Assembly (NCBI RefSeq): GCF_965363235.1
Contig: NC_134839.1
Coordinates: forward strand, 59,797,560-59,861,559
DNA from: Mytilus galloprovincialis
Taxonomy: Eukaryota; Mollusca; Bivalvia; Mytilida; Mytilidae
Length of the DNA: 64,000 nucleotides
Reading direction: 5' to 3'
The position numbers and the translations under genes are program-made. This document shows, piece by piece, positions 11,501 through 22,700 of this stretch. Below the pieces are notes generated by a model that searched no databases, had not been told where the DNA came from, and worked only from the letters and a program-made list of their open reading frames with translations. Numbering within the stretch: the first letter of the stretch is position 1; each line of letters begins with the position of its first letter.

Positions 11501-12177
11501 GGGTTAAATTAATCCAAACTTGGCCACAATCATTTTTGGGGTATTTAGTTTAAAAAATGTGTCCGGTGACCCGGCCATCCAACCAAGATGGCCGCCATGG
11601 CTAAAAATAGAACATAGGGGTAAAATGCAGTTTTTGGCTTATAACTCAAAAACCAAAGCATTTAGAGCAAATCTGATTGGGGTAAAATTGTTTATCAGGT
11701 CAAGATCTATCAGCCCTTAAATTTTCAGATGAATCGGACAACCCGTTGTTGGGTTGCTGCCCCTAAATTGGTAAGTTTAAGGAAATTTTGCTGTTTTTGG
11801 TAATAATCTTGAATAATATTATAGATAGAGAAAACCTGTAAAGAGCAATAATGTTCAGAAAAGTAAGATTTACAAATAAGTCAACATGACTGAAATGGTC
11901 AATTGACCCCCTAAGGAGTTATTGTCCTTTATAGTCAATTTTTAACAATTTTCATAAAATTTGTAAATTTTTACTAACATTTTCCACTGAAACTACTGGG
12001 CCAAGTTCATTATAGATAGAGATAATTGTAAGCAGCAAGAATGTTTAGTAAAGTAAGATGTACAAACACATCACCATCACCAAAACACAATTTTGTCATG
12101 AATCTATCTGCTTCTTTTGTTTAATATTCACATATACCAAGGTGAGCGACACAGGCTCTTTAGAGCCTCTAGTTTTT
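8562..12177 (+). mobile_element. Helitron-like non-autonomous mollusc repeat, interrupted by a foldback element
   Basis: Starts TAGCTCACCTGGCCCAAAGG and ends in a perfect short hairpin, AGGCTCT-TT-AGAGCCT, followed by CTAG and a T run. A hairpin just before CTRR is the usual 3' end of Helitrons, so I infer a Helitron/Helentron relative. The body has three tandem units of about 480 bases (from about 8660, 9155 and 11505), each with CCAAACTTGGCCACAATCAT and AACCAAGATGGCCGCCATGG. No Rep/helicase frame is present. Element 9692-11502 is inserted between the second and third units. The opposite end of another copy is at 63822-64000, and degraded copies lie downstream of the MSMB genes. Confidence 0.7.
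9692..11502. mobile_element. Foldback DNA element with GATGGA-repeat arms
   Basis: Ends are inverted: CCCTTCCCTAGATCTTCCAT on the left and, reading inward from the right, CCCCTTTCCTAGATTTTCCA. Subterminal arms (about 9700-10110 and 11260-11495) consist of degenerate repeats of GATGGAAA or its complement TTTCCATC, many of them spaced 15-30 bases. The 1.1-kb centre (10110-11250) has no transposase frame; 10752-10850 resembles another mussel repeat. It interrupts the third unit of the surrounding repeat, as comparison with the empty site at 9185-9200 shows. I could not define a clean target duplication. Confidence 0.75.
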
Positions 12178-13150
12178 TGTCATTCTGGAGGAATTTCTGT
12201 GAATAATCTATTTCTTTAAAAGAAACGAAATAAATCTAATTTATAACAAATAATGCAATTTTCTGTTTTGTGATTTTTAATAGTATAAGACAGCCGAAAT
12301 TTATATTCTAAAACTGCGCCTGTAAAGCTTTTGCTTAACTGGAACGATTCCTGATACTTCGCTGTTACTGACATTATTCTGTGTAACAGATGCTTGCAAT
12401 GATTTTAGTACATGTACAATTTCCCTATTGCATATATTTTTCCTTCACAAGAACAAATCTATCAAATCCTGAAGAAAGTATGACGTATTAAGACCACCTT
12501 TGTCATCCGTATTCATACTTAGGTAAACCTACTGCCGTATTTGTTTGTTATGACGCCATGTCTTTGTTTGCCAGCTTTCAGAACATGTAGTTTGAATGAT
12601 GATGCACTTGGTGGTAGGCGTGACACGATGACAATCTTTTTGGTTGGAAGTCTGATATTATGTAGCTTGCTCAAATCGTCTTGCTTAAACTTAAACATAC
12701 TTATTTTTGGTTTCGGACACTTTAGAGTTTTCTTGCAGCACCGATCTACGTGTCAATATGAATTTTGTTAAATTTGTGATAAACCCGCCATCTATTGATG
12801 ATTTCGATAGCGTTAAAAGAGAGTTTTCTTAGGAACAAAGATAGATGATGAGCTATAGAACCTGTAAGAGCATAAACTGCTGGTAAAGGTACATATATTT
12901 AATAAAAGAAACTATACATGCACAATAAACATGGTGCATCGCCAACCATGATTCCCACTGATTATAGAACTCGTAAACAGCACACCGTTGTTCCATGTCT
13001 AGAATACAACGAAGTGTCAGGTCATCGTTGATCCTCTGACATTACTCCTCTTTAATTGTTAATCCGTACTTAAGAATAAGAAGCCTGATGATATTATATT
13101 ATAAGCCCGGTACCTTTGATAAGTATGATTAAAAGGACACTATGATCTCT
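12178..13150. other. Intergenic, nothing recognised
   Basis: Unique-looking AT-rich sequence between the Helitron-like repeat and a LINE fragment. A 76-codon open frame at 12541-12771 has no domain, signal or splice context that I can recognise. Confidence 0.4.
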
Positions 13151-13159
13151 GTATACCAG

Positions 13160-14085
13160 AGACTAAATGCTTTGAGGTAAACAACTAAAGCTTGGCCTAA
13201 AACAAGAAGCAATAGCCAACACTGTATAATAAGCTACAAAGGTTCTTAAACAATGCCAGTTTACATGTTTTCTATTTACTTTCAGCAAATATTTTCGCAT
13301 ATTAAGATTTATCTTTTCAATCGGTACAGTATTAAAAATCTGGTCAAATATATTTTCACTGTTATATTCATTACATTTTCTGGTGTCAAATATGCCCAAA
13401 ATTTCAGAAGCATACAGTACAACTGGTTTCACAGTATGATCAAATATAAATGTAAAATTTTGAATGTCACAAGGAGTATTTTTAAATATATTAATCAATT
13501 CCATTTGACCTCCAGAATTTAGGTAATTGAGGGCACATTTGAAACTCCCAGTCAAACTAAATACAACACCCAAATATTTATATTGATAAACAGACTCAAT
13601 ACTCTTGTCGTTTATATAAAATTTTCTCGATATCATTTGTCCACTTTTATTAAATATCATCACTTTAGATTTATCATACTTTATTTCAAGCCACCAATTT
13701 TCACAATAGTTATAAACCTTGTTCATACTATTCTGTAACCCTTCAGCTGATTCTGATACAAGAAGTAAATCATCTGCATACAATAAACTATTAAGGAACT
13801 GTGATCCAAATGATACAGGACAACATGAAGCATCAACTAACTTAGTAATGTCATTAATAAATACATTAAAAAGACTTGGACTAAGATTGTCCCCTTGACA
13901 CACAAACACTAGATGAAAAAAACCTCTGACAGTGAAGAATTATCTAATTTAACTCTAAGCTCTATATTGCTATACATGGATTTCAGTAAGGATAAAAACC
14001 TTCCACCTACCCCTGCTTTTATTAATTTGAATAAGAGTGCAGGGTGCAGAACAATATCAAATGCCTTTCTAAGATATTATATATG
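13160..14085 (-). mobile_element. LINE (non-LTR retrotransposon) reverse-transcriptase fragment
   Basis: On the minus strand 13909-13163 codes about 248 residues with reverse-transcriptase landmarks: QGDNLSPSLFNVFIND, the catalytic box LLYADDLLLVSE, then EIKYDKSKVMIFNKSG and YKYLGVVFS. Upstream at 13910-14085 the same protein continues with AFDIVLHPALLFKLIKAGVG, the first catalytic-aspartate region, after a frame break near 13910. The endonuclease and 5' part are missing, so the copy is 5'-truncated and dead. The order AFD, GDNLSP, YADD is typical of Jockey/CR1-type LINEs, but I cannot fix the clade. Confidence 0.85.
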
Positions 14086-14504
14086 TTAGAAAACTACAAT
14101 GTATTAAAGATAAATACATAACTTTCAGTAATGTACAATTTTACCAAAACCCATTAACTGTTTCTTGACTTTAAATGACACAAAATGTATTTATAATCGT
14201 TTCCAACCACCGTTTATGCTATTTGAAGATATTAAGTCCAAATTATGTTTATTAGACGACCCTTTACAAGCACTTACTACTTTCATTAATATAAAGTATC
14301 TGATGCCATTTCTAAACACCAAAAAAAAGTAATTGATTCTGAACTCGAAACCAAATGAAACACAACTGTAGACGAATAAAGTGAACTTTTATGATAAGAA
14401 AATTTAATAAATTTTATGCTTCTGCCATCTATGCGAGAGTTTAGGACAACCTAATTACCAGGTTTAATCCACCATTTTCACAAATAGGAAATACTTGTAC
14501 CAAA

Positions 14505-14800
14505 TTTAGGCAACAGTAGTATACCAATGTTCAAAAGTCAGAAATCGATAAAAAAAACTAAATCTAGGTTACAAACCAAAACCGAAACACAACAGAGGAT
14601 AGAAGACAACAAAGGAACAACAGGAACTCCGAAGTGCAACAAAAACTCGCGCCAAAACACAAAGAACATAAAGAAACTAACTATTTGATAACAACTGCAT
14701 TTTCCAGACTTGGTACAGAAGACATTTTAAGAAAGAATGCTGGGTTGAACTTGGTTTAATGGCATGCCAAACCTATCGCTTTATGATAATGTAAACAAAT
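14505..14800 (+). repeat. Mussel dispersed repeat (GGCAACAGTAGTATACC type)
   Basis: Begins with GGCAACAGTAGTATACCAAT and runs through CCGAAACACAACAGAGG and CAACTGCATTTTCCAGACTTGG. Its start recurs at 33735 and 50940. Bases 14800-15835 hold no gene I can support. Confidence 0.6.
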
Positions 14801-15839
14801 ATCGCGAAAACACTACGTGACAGAAATACAACACATACACACGCAAGAACATTCATAACAGAGAAACGCGCAATCAAATAAGCTAATAGTCGACACAACA
14901 TGCAAGCCGCAGAACAGCAACAATATTTACCATCAACGACCACAGGATATAATACCCAGTCAGGTGTATGACAGTTTTTTTTTTCCATTGGATCTTTTTT
15001 CTTAAGCTTTTTTTCTGATATATTATCTGATATTATTGAATCGACAAAATCGGCCATTTAAAATACTTTCGTTAGATTTAATCATAAAGATCATGCGACA
15101 AGGTCTAAAAACATTATTCCAAAAAATTCCTAATCAAAATCTGGTATGGATATGAAAATACTGACTGTCATATAAATTCAGCCCATAATACATACATTTC
15201 ACAATATTGATATTCCTACAACCATCACTATGAAGGCAATATTGACCCTCAGCTATCCAAAAATGAATACTAGCTTTGATATTCGAAAAGTCTACAGGGG
15301 CCAAAATCCGAAACTGTACACCTTACTGTGCATTGCAACCGCCGAATATAAACAAGAAAGAATTTGTTTACCATATGAATATATATATAAAAACAGAGAT
15401 GCATGTATAAACAGCATATAGCTTTTTTCATAGAAAAAATATCAAATTAAAAATTTGAGATAAAAAGATTTTCAGAAAAGTTCAAGATTGTTTTTCAACG
15501 ACTAAAGTGCTTTCTATACAAACTTTTCACAGATTTCGAAAGAATTCAATCAGTAATGATTCAGATTATAAAAGAGATGAATGCATTATGTTCGCGATTT
15601 GCAGTTATAGTTCAAAGTTGTATGCAAAATTTTGTCCCATTTACTATTCCTTGACTATAATGTGTCAATAATGTGTTCAAAAGGACGAAACACGCATCTG
15701 CATTCAAAAATATAGGGGACTGTTCGGTTTGAAAAAATGGACAAACCCATTGTGTAAGATGACTATTTATGCTCCGGCTTGAAAAAAATGAGACATTGCA
15801 AAAAAGAAAATCAAGACTTTTGTATAAACTAGAATCAAA

Positions 15840-16383
15840 AAAAGAAAAACAAATTAGACAGACATCATTATGTTATAAAGTTCGTTTATTGTCTGTCAAA
15901 CGTAACTTGTCAGACGTAACTTATGTAAAAATACAAGTATAGGAATACTAGTTTCCCTTTTGAACATTTTCTGTCGTTCAGATAATTTTTTTCACCAATC
16001 CAATATTGATTACATGAGTCACCACAGCTAAATATAATGATATCATTTTTACTATTTATTTAATAAAAAGGTTTGTAACAATTAAAAAAGACAGCATATG
16101 TTATATTACAATTCACAATTTAAAAGTTCATTTTATTATACTGCATTTAGATACATTATGTAACAACCTTTACAATAAACATTTTCAATCTATGAACATG
16201 TGTTGAAGTTTATTGTATGTTTGTTGGTTTGTCCAAAAAAATATCAATACAAATATTACTTAATTTGATTGTGACTAACACGTATTTTATAATATTCGAT
16301 TTCAAAAAAAAGCAATTAGTTTTTTGAATGTATAAATACTTAGCAACATACATCTCACTAATTTATCCAAACGTTTTGTCAAC
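15840..16383 (+). promoter_or_regulatory. Upstream/promoter region of MSMB-like gene B
   Basis: This stretch is homologous to 2440-2955 and 4155-4690 and, more weakly, to the regions upstream of the genes at 25.4-28.9 and 55.0-57.5 kb. It contains CAATATTGAT, TATGTAACAACCTTTACA and a TATA box 46 bases before the ATG. Conservation of about 540 bases upstream, beyond the gene itself, shows that promoters were copied along with genes. Confidence 0.6.
16331..16338 (+). promoter_or_regulatory. TATA box of MSMB-like gene B
   Basis: TATAAATA followed by CTTAGC. The same TATAAATACTTAGC word stands at the same place before gene E (54904), and TATAAATACG before gene D, supporting a real core promoter. 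Confidence 0.7.
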
Positions 16384-18705
16384 ATGGTGCACATTCAACT
16401 CTGTGTGTTTTTCCTGATCGTAGGGCTGTGCTCTACTGTTGATGGGTTCTGTTTTCTGCAGAAAACAACAGGTAAACTTTAATTATTCATTTACCGAGTG
16501 TTCATTTTCCATTTTTCTTTTCCGTTTACCTGTTAAAACTGTTAAAACTTGTAATTGTTGTACAACTCATATGTCACATGAATACTAAGGGCATTAATTT
16601 AATTTAAATTTAATTAATTTCGCCAATTAAATATATACCTCTCTACAAGCACGATTATTCTTTAAAAGAAGCAACGTGTATTTCACCAAACTTTCTTACG
16701 GACGCAGCTAATCTCATTCATCATAACAGTTTCAGTATACCGGATTTAATATGATAACGGTCAATTCATCAATTTTATATAAATATTATAAAAGTGTTCT
16801 TCGTGTAGATAAATAAGAGTCCTGCATTTGTTTTCTTTAATAATTATTTTGAAAATAAGATTCTAACTTAACTTATCACAATCACGATGCCACTTTCTTA
16901 TTGCAGAATAAATGATTCAAATTATTTTTTTTTTAATTGCATTTTTTATTTTCAATGTATCGGTATATGTCGGTTCAGTATACGATTTCAAATGATTCCT
17001 CGAGTATTATTATATGGTTAAAATTCATAACGGGTAGTAGAGTAATTGAGTTGAACGTCACAGCAATTGATCAGAAATGATAGTCACATTACTATATATT
17101 ATGATTTGAACATCAACATATATCCAAGAATTACCTTCCAAGGTTAAAGTGCAGTTGATATTGGAAATTATTGGCAATCGTACGGCCTTCTAAAATGAGA
17201 AAAAAAAACATACAGTATTATCAGCTATAACAGACACCAACAAACTACAATCACTGAACTACAGGCTCCGAATTGGTACGGTAGTTAATTAATTTAAAGA
17301 ATTTTCAGTGCAACGTTTTTTCAATATTTATAGCTATTGCTATAATTTCTATCTTGAAAATAATTTAGGATTATTTGTTAGACGATTTTTCAATTAAACA
17401 TGGGGAATGGTGATATACAGTGTTGAAAAATATTAAGATTTGTTTAAAATGACTTCAGAGAAATATTGAGTTTAAAAAACGAGGCAAAAGATTTGGACCA
17501 ACTTTCTGAAATTTGGGTTTTACATGCATTTCAACTTCGTTATTTGAGTTAGGCTTTAATATTACTTTGAGATGAATACTTTGTTTATAATGATTGTAAC
17601 AGTAATTTGATCAGTCGGGTTTTTTTCTTTTCTTTAGACTGTGTCTACAAAGGAAGAATAATAAAACATAAAACCGATTATGAATCTATCAAAGAATGCA
17701 TCAAATGTAGCTGTTCGAAAGGATCACTACAATGCTGCTCGTAAGTTTTTTTTTTTCTATGTATCATATTGGTTTCATTTTGACTATAATCAATGATACT
17801 TTGTATATGCGCTTTTCTGATGTACTTATTTGATCTAATTTTGTAATGTCGATTGATTTCCGCGTATATGATTTCGGAGTATTTTCAAAAATATCAAACC
17901 TTAAAAATGACTGACTTAAAACATTCATTTTCATTTTCGATTAACATCTTTTTAAGAGCTATATTGTGGGATAAATGAAATGTGGTATTCAATGTAATTC
18001 TTTGGATACCAATTTTTATGGGTTTCATGGGTACAGGTGAACCACGAATTTTAATAATATATTTTCAATATGATATTTTTGTCACACTGGTTTCATTCAT
18101 GCTACTGTATTTTACTACTGTGTAACACTAGAATAGTTTATTTCTCATAAACCATGTGTAACCATATATTACAGAGAAGTTAAACGCATGCATACAAAAT
18201 ATAAATGAATACATAAATAAATATAGTAAAATAAATAAATAAAAAAATACAAGAATACAAAACAAGTAAATATAACTGTTTAAAGAAATAGTTTAAGTGT
18301 TCAAATATGTTGAAATTATGGTATTCTTCTGTTATATATACTTTCTGTTGTACTTGTATTTTTCAACAATTTGTTTTTGAGCATTTAAGATCCCGGTATT
18401 TTTTGAAATATCAAACTTAAGGATTTAATATACATTTGTTTTTTTTTTATTCATTATATATTTCCAGCTCAATTCCACCCATGTATCATTTCATCACTAA
18501 TACAATCACTATATGCACGATATACTTAACCATCAAATTATTTTCACATGTAAAACACTAGACATTCTGTTTCAGGATTGGCGGATACATCACAATTCAT
18601 TCTGATGATTGTAAAATTGTATCTGACGGACCTTGTAAACAAAAGGCTGTCCTTACTGCTGATGAAACAAAGCCTTGTCCACAATTCTCCATGGTTGGAC
18701 GTTAA
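16384..18705 (+). CDS. Beta-microseminoprotein-like secreted protein (copy B, intact)
   Basis: Exons 16384-16471, 17638-17740 and 18576-18705; introns of 1166 and 835 bases with GTAAAC/TTTAG and GTAAGT/TTCAG borders, phases 1 and 2. They code 106 residues. Residues 1-21 form a signal peptide (MVHIQLCVFFLIVGLCSTVD-G), leaving a mature protein starting FCF. It has ten cysteines, C23, 31, 50, 53, 55, 62, 63, 76, 84 and 98, with C-x2-C-x-C-x6-CC at the core. That is the framework of vertebrate MSMB/PSP94 (from memory C-ETC-TC-x6-CC), so family membership rests on cysteine pattern, length and secretion. The protein ends MVGR; the terminal Gly-Arg is conserved in most copies and could be an amidation signal. 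Role in mussels is unknown to me. Its closest partner is gene D, in inverted orientation. Confidence 0.88.
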
Positions 18706-18710
18706 ATTCT

Positions 18711-18716
18711 AATAAA
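18711..18716 (+). terminator. Poly(A) signal of gene B
   Basis: AATAAA begins five bases after the stop codon; a second AATAAA stands near 18765 and is a better-placed alternative. Confidence 0.5.
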
Positions 18717-18834
18717 ACTACATATTTACTGAATGATGTCTGTAAAACTTCTACTATTTTAATCAATAAAGAGCCACACACCTTTAGATGGTTATATATG
18801 TTATTTTTGTAGGCAGTTTGTCCTTTTTGCATAA

Positions 18835-19110
18835 CTTTAATTCCGTCTATTGTCGTCGTTTATCGTTGTTTGTTAATTTGAACAAAAATCTCGACTTGAG
18901 AATCTTCTTAGCTAAACAAAACCAAACCTGCCACAATTATCGTTAAGGTAATCAGTTTTGATAAGTATGACCAATGATTTCACCTACTAACTTGTTGCAA
19001 GATTTATAATAGAACATATGGGTAATAAAATCCAAGTTTTGTCTGCGGTTTTGTAAACCAATATTTCTATCTTGAAAATCATTTGAGATTGAGAAAATCT
19101 GACACGCCAA
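18835..19110 (+). mobile_element. Degraded Helitron-like mollusc repeat downstream of gene B
   Basis: Weak match to 8625-9010: GTCTATTGTCGTCGTT, CAAAACCAAACCTGCCACAA and AGATTTATAATAGAACATATG correspond to the first unit of the mollusc repeat. Ends are lost. The same fossil lies downstream of four other MSMB copies. Confidence 0.6.
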
Positions 19111-19460
19111 AAAAAGTTACACCATACACCATATCGCTATTTGTCGGCCATTATTTGGACATCACAAAGGTTCCCGTAAATCTTTGACGTCATAATACAA
19201 AATATCTGACGCCACAAGGGAAAGTGATTGTTGTATGACGTCAAAAGTTCAAGCAGGGCAGATTTCCAAATAGCGATAATGTGTATTTATTAGACCGAAA
19301 CTCTGAATAGAGGGAAATTGAAAGAAAAAGGATCAGCAGAACATGACCTACATATAAATATATAGCAAATATCATTAGTTTACTCCATAGAGGAATGTTT
19401 GGTCTTAAAGGCTGATACTTCATTTGTTTGCATTTTTCTTGAATGTATTTGAAATATTAT

Positions 19461-20120
19461 CAGTGCGTTGTGTTGCTTTTATGCAGAATTCACAGGTAGA
19501 GCCGCTAGTTTTATATCATTTTCCGATTATGTTGGGTGATAAAGTTTTATTATCCGGTTTCATTCTCTTTACGGATTAAAGGTCTCATTTCAAGAATTCT
19601 GTTTACAATATGTATATAAAGAAGATGAATGAATTCGTAAGCTCAAACCAATCTTAGATTATTGAAATAACTAAAAAATAAAAATAAAAAAAAAAAATTG
19701 GTAAAATGTTTGCCGCAACAAGTTGTTGAACGATCCCAACAAGGTATATTAGTATATGCATTATGTGCATGTTCTATTTGAAACTATTTGGATATATTTT
19801 AGAGGAAAATGGCATATACAACATATTCAGAAAAGGCGTTCAAAAATGAGAAAGCTTCACATTTAGGGAATCATCAATTTCAAACGAGTTATTGCAAAAG
19901 AAAGGGAAATAAAAAGACACAATATACCAAAGGTGAAGTAAAACCCAAAAGACGACAAAAAATAACACCTGAGCTTAAAGAAATTCCAAGTTACATGTCC
20001 AAACATTCTGAAAACAAAACACACGCAACAAAAGACTGAACGATTTAAGGCAACCGTTGGCAGAACTTACACCAATAAAAACCCCTTTCTTATGAGTCAT
20101 GAAAATCAAGATTTTCTCAC
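19461..20120. other. Intergenic, nothing recognised
   Basis: AT-rich sequence with an A-rich tract near 19675. A lysine-rich 76-codon open frame at 19809-20039 has no family resemblance or splice context. Confidence 0.4.
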
Positions 20121-20124
20121 CTTT

Positions 20125-20300
20125 CCCTCAAATCTAAATTGTTTCTTTCTTGTCAAAGTCAATAGCAATAGGATTAAGTAATCCTTCCGTAATTGTCGGA
20201 ATGTTCTGAATAAACAGGATCAATCCGAAAAAAAAATTCCGTAGATAGGTATCGCAACAAACATAACTTTAACGCTTTGTATACAGAGACTGGAAAAACC
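20125..20300 (-). pseudogene. Fragment of a B-box/NHL (TRIM-type) gene
   Basis: Matches the 3' coding part of the intact TRIM-like gene (59100-59290): CTTTCTTGTCAAAG, CAATAGCAATAGGAT, AAGTAATCCTTCC and the GTCGGAATG region. Small indels break the frame. Only about 60 codons remain. Confidence 0.7.
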
Positions 20301-20746
20301 AAGAAATCAGATATTCACGAAAATGCAAGTTTTAAGCAATTCACTAAAATTAATACCCATGAAAATAAATGAATCCACAGCATGAATATTTGGTACAAAT
20401 GTAAAACTGCATCTGTCTTCCGTCACCTATTATTCGTTTAAACATTGTGCATTATATTTCAATACACAATTTTTACCAACCCTATCAAAACCTTTACTTG
20501 AACAACTATTACTAATTTATACTTAACCATCACATTCTGCAATATATAACCTAATTTGTATTTGGCAAAAACTTTCGGAATTTAAGTTCCTCAATGTTCT
20601 TCAACTTCATACTTTATTTGGACTGTTTAACGTTTTGATTTTTCTGTATTCGTTTTGTACGAAATTCACGTCTGACGTTCACAATTGTTATTCTTTTATC
20701 CATGAGGAGTTAATTCACATGTTTCAAACTAAAATGTTTGTTTCAG

Positions 20747-20879
20747 TATCGGTATGCGCATCTCTAGCACACCTGCTGGTTGTAAAGTGGTACCAGATGG
20801 ACATCGTTCTAAAAAGGCTGTCCTTGTTATTGACGAGACACAGCCCTGTCCAGGAGGATTTTTTATGACTGGGCGTTGA
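20747..20879 (+). pseudogene. Orphan MSMB-like third exon (copy C)
   Basis: After a good acceptor (TTTGTTTCAG) the frame reads as exon 3 of the family: IGMRISSTPAGCKVVPDG, then KKAVLVIDETQPCPGG and a C-terminus MTGR with stop at 20877-20879. It is 133 bases, like exon 3 of gene E, its nearest relative. The conserved GPC is GHR here, so a disulfide cysteine is lost. I find no exon 1 or 2 in the 2 kb upstream. It is a decayed copy, or at best a spare 3' exon. Confidence 0.8.
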
Positions 20880-20999
20880 ATGTGAAGAAGTGTCTTTGAT
20901 ATTGTATTTATAAAATTGTTGATGAAATTTGTTTACTAATGTAAACAAGCCTGTATAATTTTTACTATATTCATACTTTTTTCCCCAATGCTATTAATA

Positions 21000-21480
21000 T
21001 ACAATAATAATTGGTTCTTAACGTCCATCGTCCTTTTAAAAACTTTTACATTAATCTTTTTCTCCGAAACTACTTGACCAAATAAAACCAAACCACGCCA
21101 TTACCATCCTGGTTATTTACATTTTAGGATATATCCGATAATCCACCTATCATCAATCATGGCTGCACGACTTAAAATAGAACAATGGTGTTAAATTGTA
21201 ATGATGTCTACAATCTTAAAACATTATAAATAAAGATAATATTGCCAGTCAGAAATGCACAAAAGGTCAAGCAACCATTTATCTAGACTATCAGACGCCA
21301 TCATATGAGGAATTTTTGTTACTTCTTCGATATAAGAAGAAAGGGAAAAAAAATATATAACCATCAGGGGATACAAATTAAACAAATGTCTGAAATTCTC
21401 AGTTGATACCTTAAGGAGTGTTTTGGTTTTATATGCCTTGCCTCATATAGTATTCAGAATGATATATCTTTTTTCTTGTT
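21000..21480 (+). mobile_element. Degraded Helitron-like mollusc repeat downstream of orphan exon C
   Basis: Shares CGTCCATCGTCC, TTCTCCGAAACTACTTGACCA and ATCATGGCTGCACGACTTAA with the units at 8660-9160. Both ends are eroded. Confidence 0.6.
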
Positions 21481-21544
21481 TTTTTCAAGAAAATATTTTT
21501 ATCATTTATTATTTTTTTGTATCAATTTTGTGCCGTTTGAATAA

Positions 21545-21690
21545 AATTACGAATGGAAATCGGGAATGTGTCAAAGAGAAAACAACCCGACCATAGAGCA
21601 GACAACAGCCGAAGGCCATCAATTGGTCTTAAATGCAGCGAGAAACTCCCGCACCCGGAGACATGCTTAAGCTGACCCCTAGACAAATAT
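21545..21690 (-). repeat. Mussel dispersed repeat, family beta, 3' end
   Basis: Minus-strand piece: CAAAGAGAAAACAACCCGAC, then GAGAAACTCCCGCACCCGGA, the complement of the 3' part of the beta repeat. Confidence 0.65.
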
Positions 21691-21964
21691 GTATATGAAT
21701 GTTTTCTCCAAATTGACCTCATGTAAACAATTGTTAAACGCAAATGAAAGTTAAATGTTAAAGTCAGCATTAAAACAATAGTCGTGGTAAAATGCAGCAT
21801 GAATACATATAGGTTTTAAAACACAAAACATTAAAGTTCTGGTCGTATCTTTCTTTACAGACTTTCATTACTTTTTTGTTGAAGTATTTCTTAACTTTTA
21901 ATTTCATTAAATTGTTTTTGTGTCACGTTTCTGGACATTTTCTCACTTTTTCTTTCTATCTAAA

Positions 21965-22700
21965 GTTTGTCTTTCTTATCTAAGGAAATATCAATAAAAT
22001 TAATCCTTCCATATGATTTGGAATGTCCTGAATAAACTGACCCTCACAATCAACAACGTTAATTATATGATTGCAAAACCCGAAACAAAAATTTTTCTAC
22101 TCGAACAACAAATACCTTTATGTCCTGGTGTAATCTTCAGATAGAAACGCAATTAATCTACAAAATTATATGATAGTATCTTACAGACGTTTCTATAGAT
22201 AAATTGACAACTATCATATTTCCATCGCTCTTTTGTTCCACTCGTCTCAGATGGATAAGGGTGTGTTTTTTATTGAATATTTTGGCATTAGATTATATAA
22301 GTTTAATGATACAGTCTTAACCAAGGTATCTTACTTATACAGCTGTGTAACAAGCAAGGTCCCATTCCTACATGCGTGACTAAACCATGGTTGTAATGGT
22401 GTAGTGTTGAGAACTGTCCTCAGTATCCCATACGTAACTTTTTGTCCGTTCCTAATATAACCTTCTATAGGTTTAAATAAAATCAGACACATCAGCTTTT
22501 GTATTTTAAATAATTCACCTGTTTAAAATGTATTGTCGGTGATATTGCCGTCTCAGATCACTAGACAAATTATGTATTTCATTTCATCTTGATCAGGATC
22601 CCTAATTTGAATTCGGGTTTAGACGAGGATTAGTACTTTTGAGATGGTTTTATGGTTTTAGTAGACCTATGTTATACAAGTCTCTTTATATACACATAAT
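21965..22700 (-). pseudogene. Decayed B-box/NHL (TRIM-type) gene
   Basis: Collinear with 59100-60150 of the intact TRIM-like gene: landmarks include GAATGTCCTGAATAAACTG, ATAGATAAATTGACAACTAT, GGTTGTAATGGTGTAGTGTT, TCAGATCACTAGACAAATTA and, near the end, TTATACAAGTCTCT. Several internal deletions remove the frame, and the part coding the B-box is gone. It lies 1.1 kb after orphan MSMB exon C, as the intact gene lies 1.5 kb after gene E. Confidence 0.75.

Larger units (their letters stand above)
18706..19460 (+). repeat. Left arm of an inverted duplication downstream of gene B
   Basis: Matches the reverse complement of about 24640-25399, downstream of gene D. Shared landmarks include TACTATTTTAATCAAT, TCCTTTTTGCATAACTTTAA, TTGTCGGCCATTA and the paired TGACGTCA-like words. 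The duplication includes the genes themselves, so arms exceed 3 kb. Confidence 0.75.

Noticed and set aside
12541-12771. 76-codon open frame
   Set aside because: No domain, signal peptide, splice context or repeat match; length is expected by chance in this DNA.
16384-18705. Alternative assignment of the cysteine-rich family to VWC, EGF or defensin types
   Set aside because: Ten cysteines with C-x2-C-x-C-x6-CC and three later single cysteines fit MSMB; VWC has a different order of CC and C-x-C, and the proteins are longer than defensins.
19809-20039. Lysine-rich 76-codon open frame
   Set aside because: AT-rich composition explains it; no homology or splice context seen.
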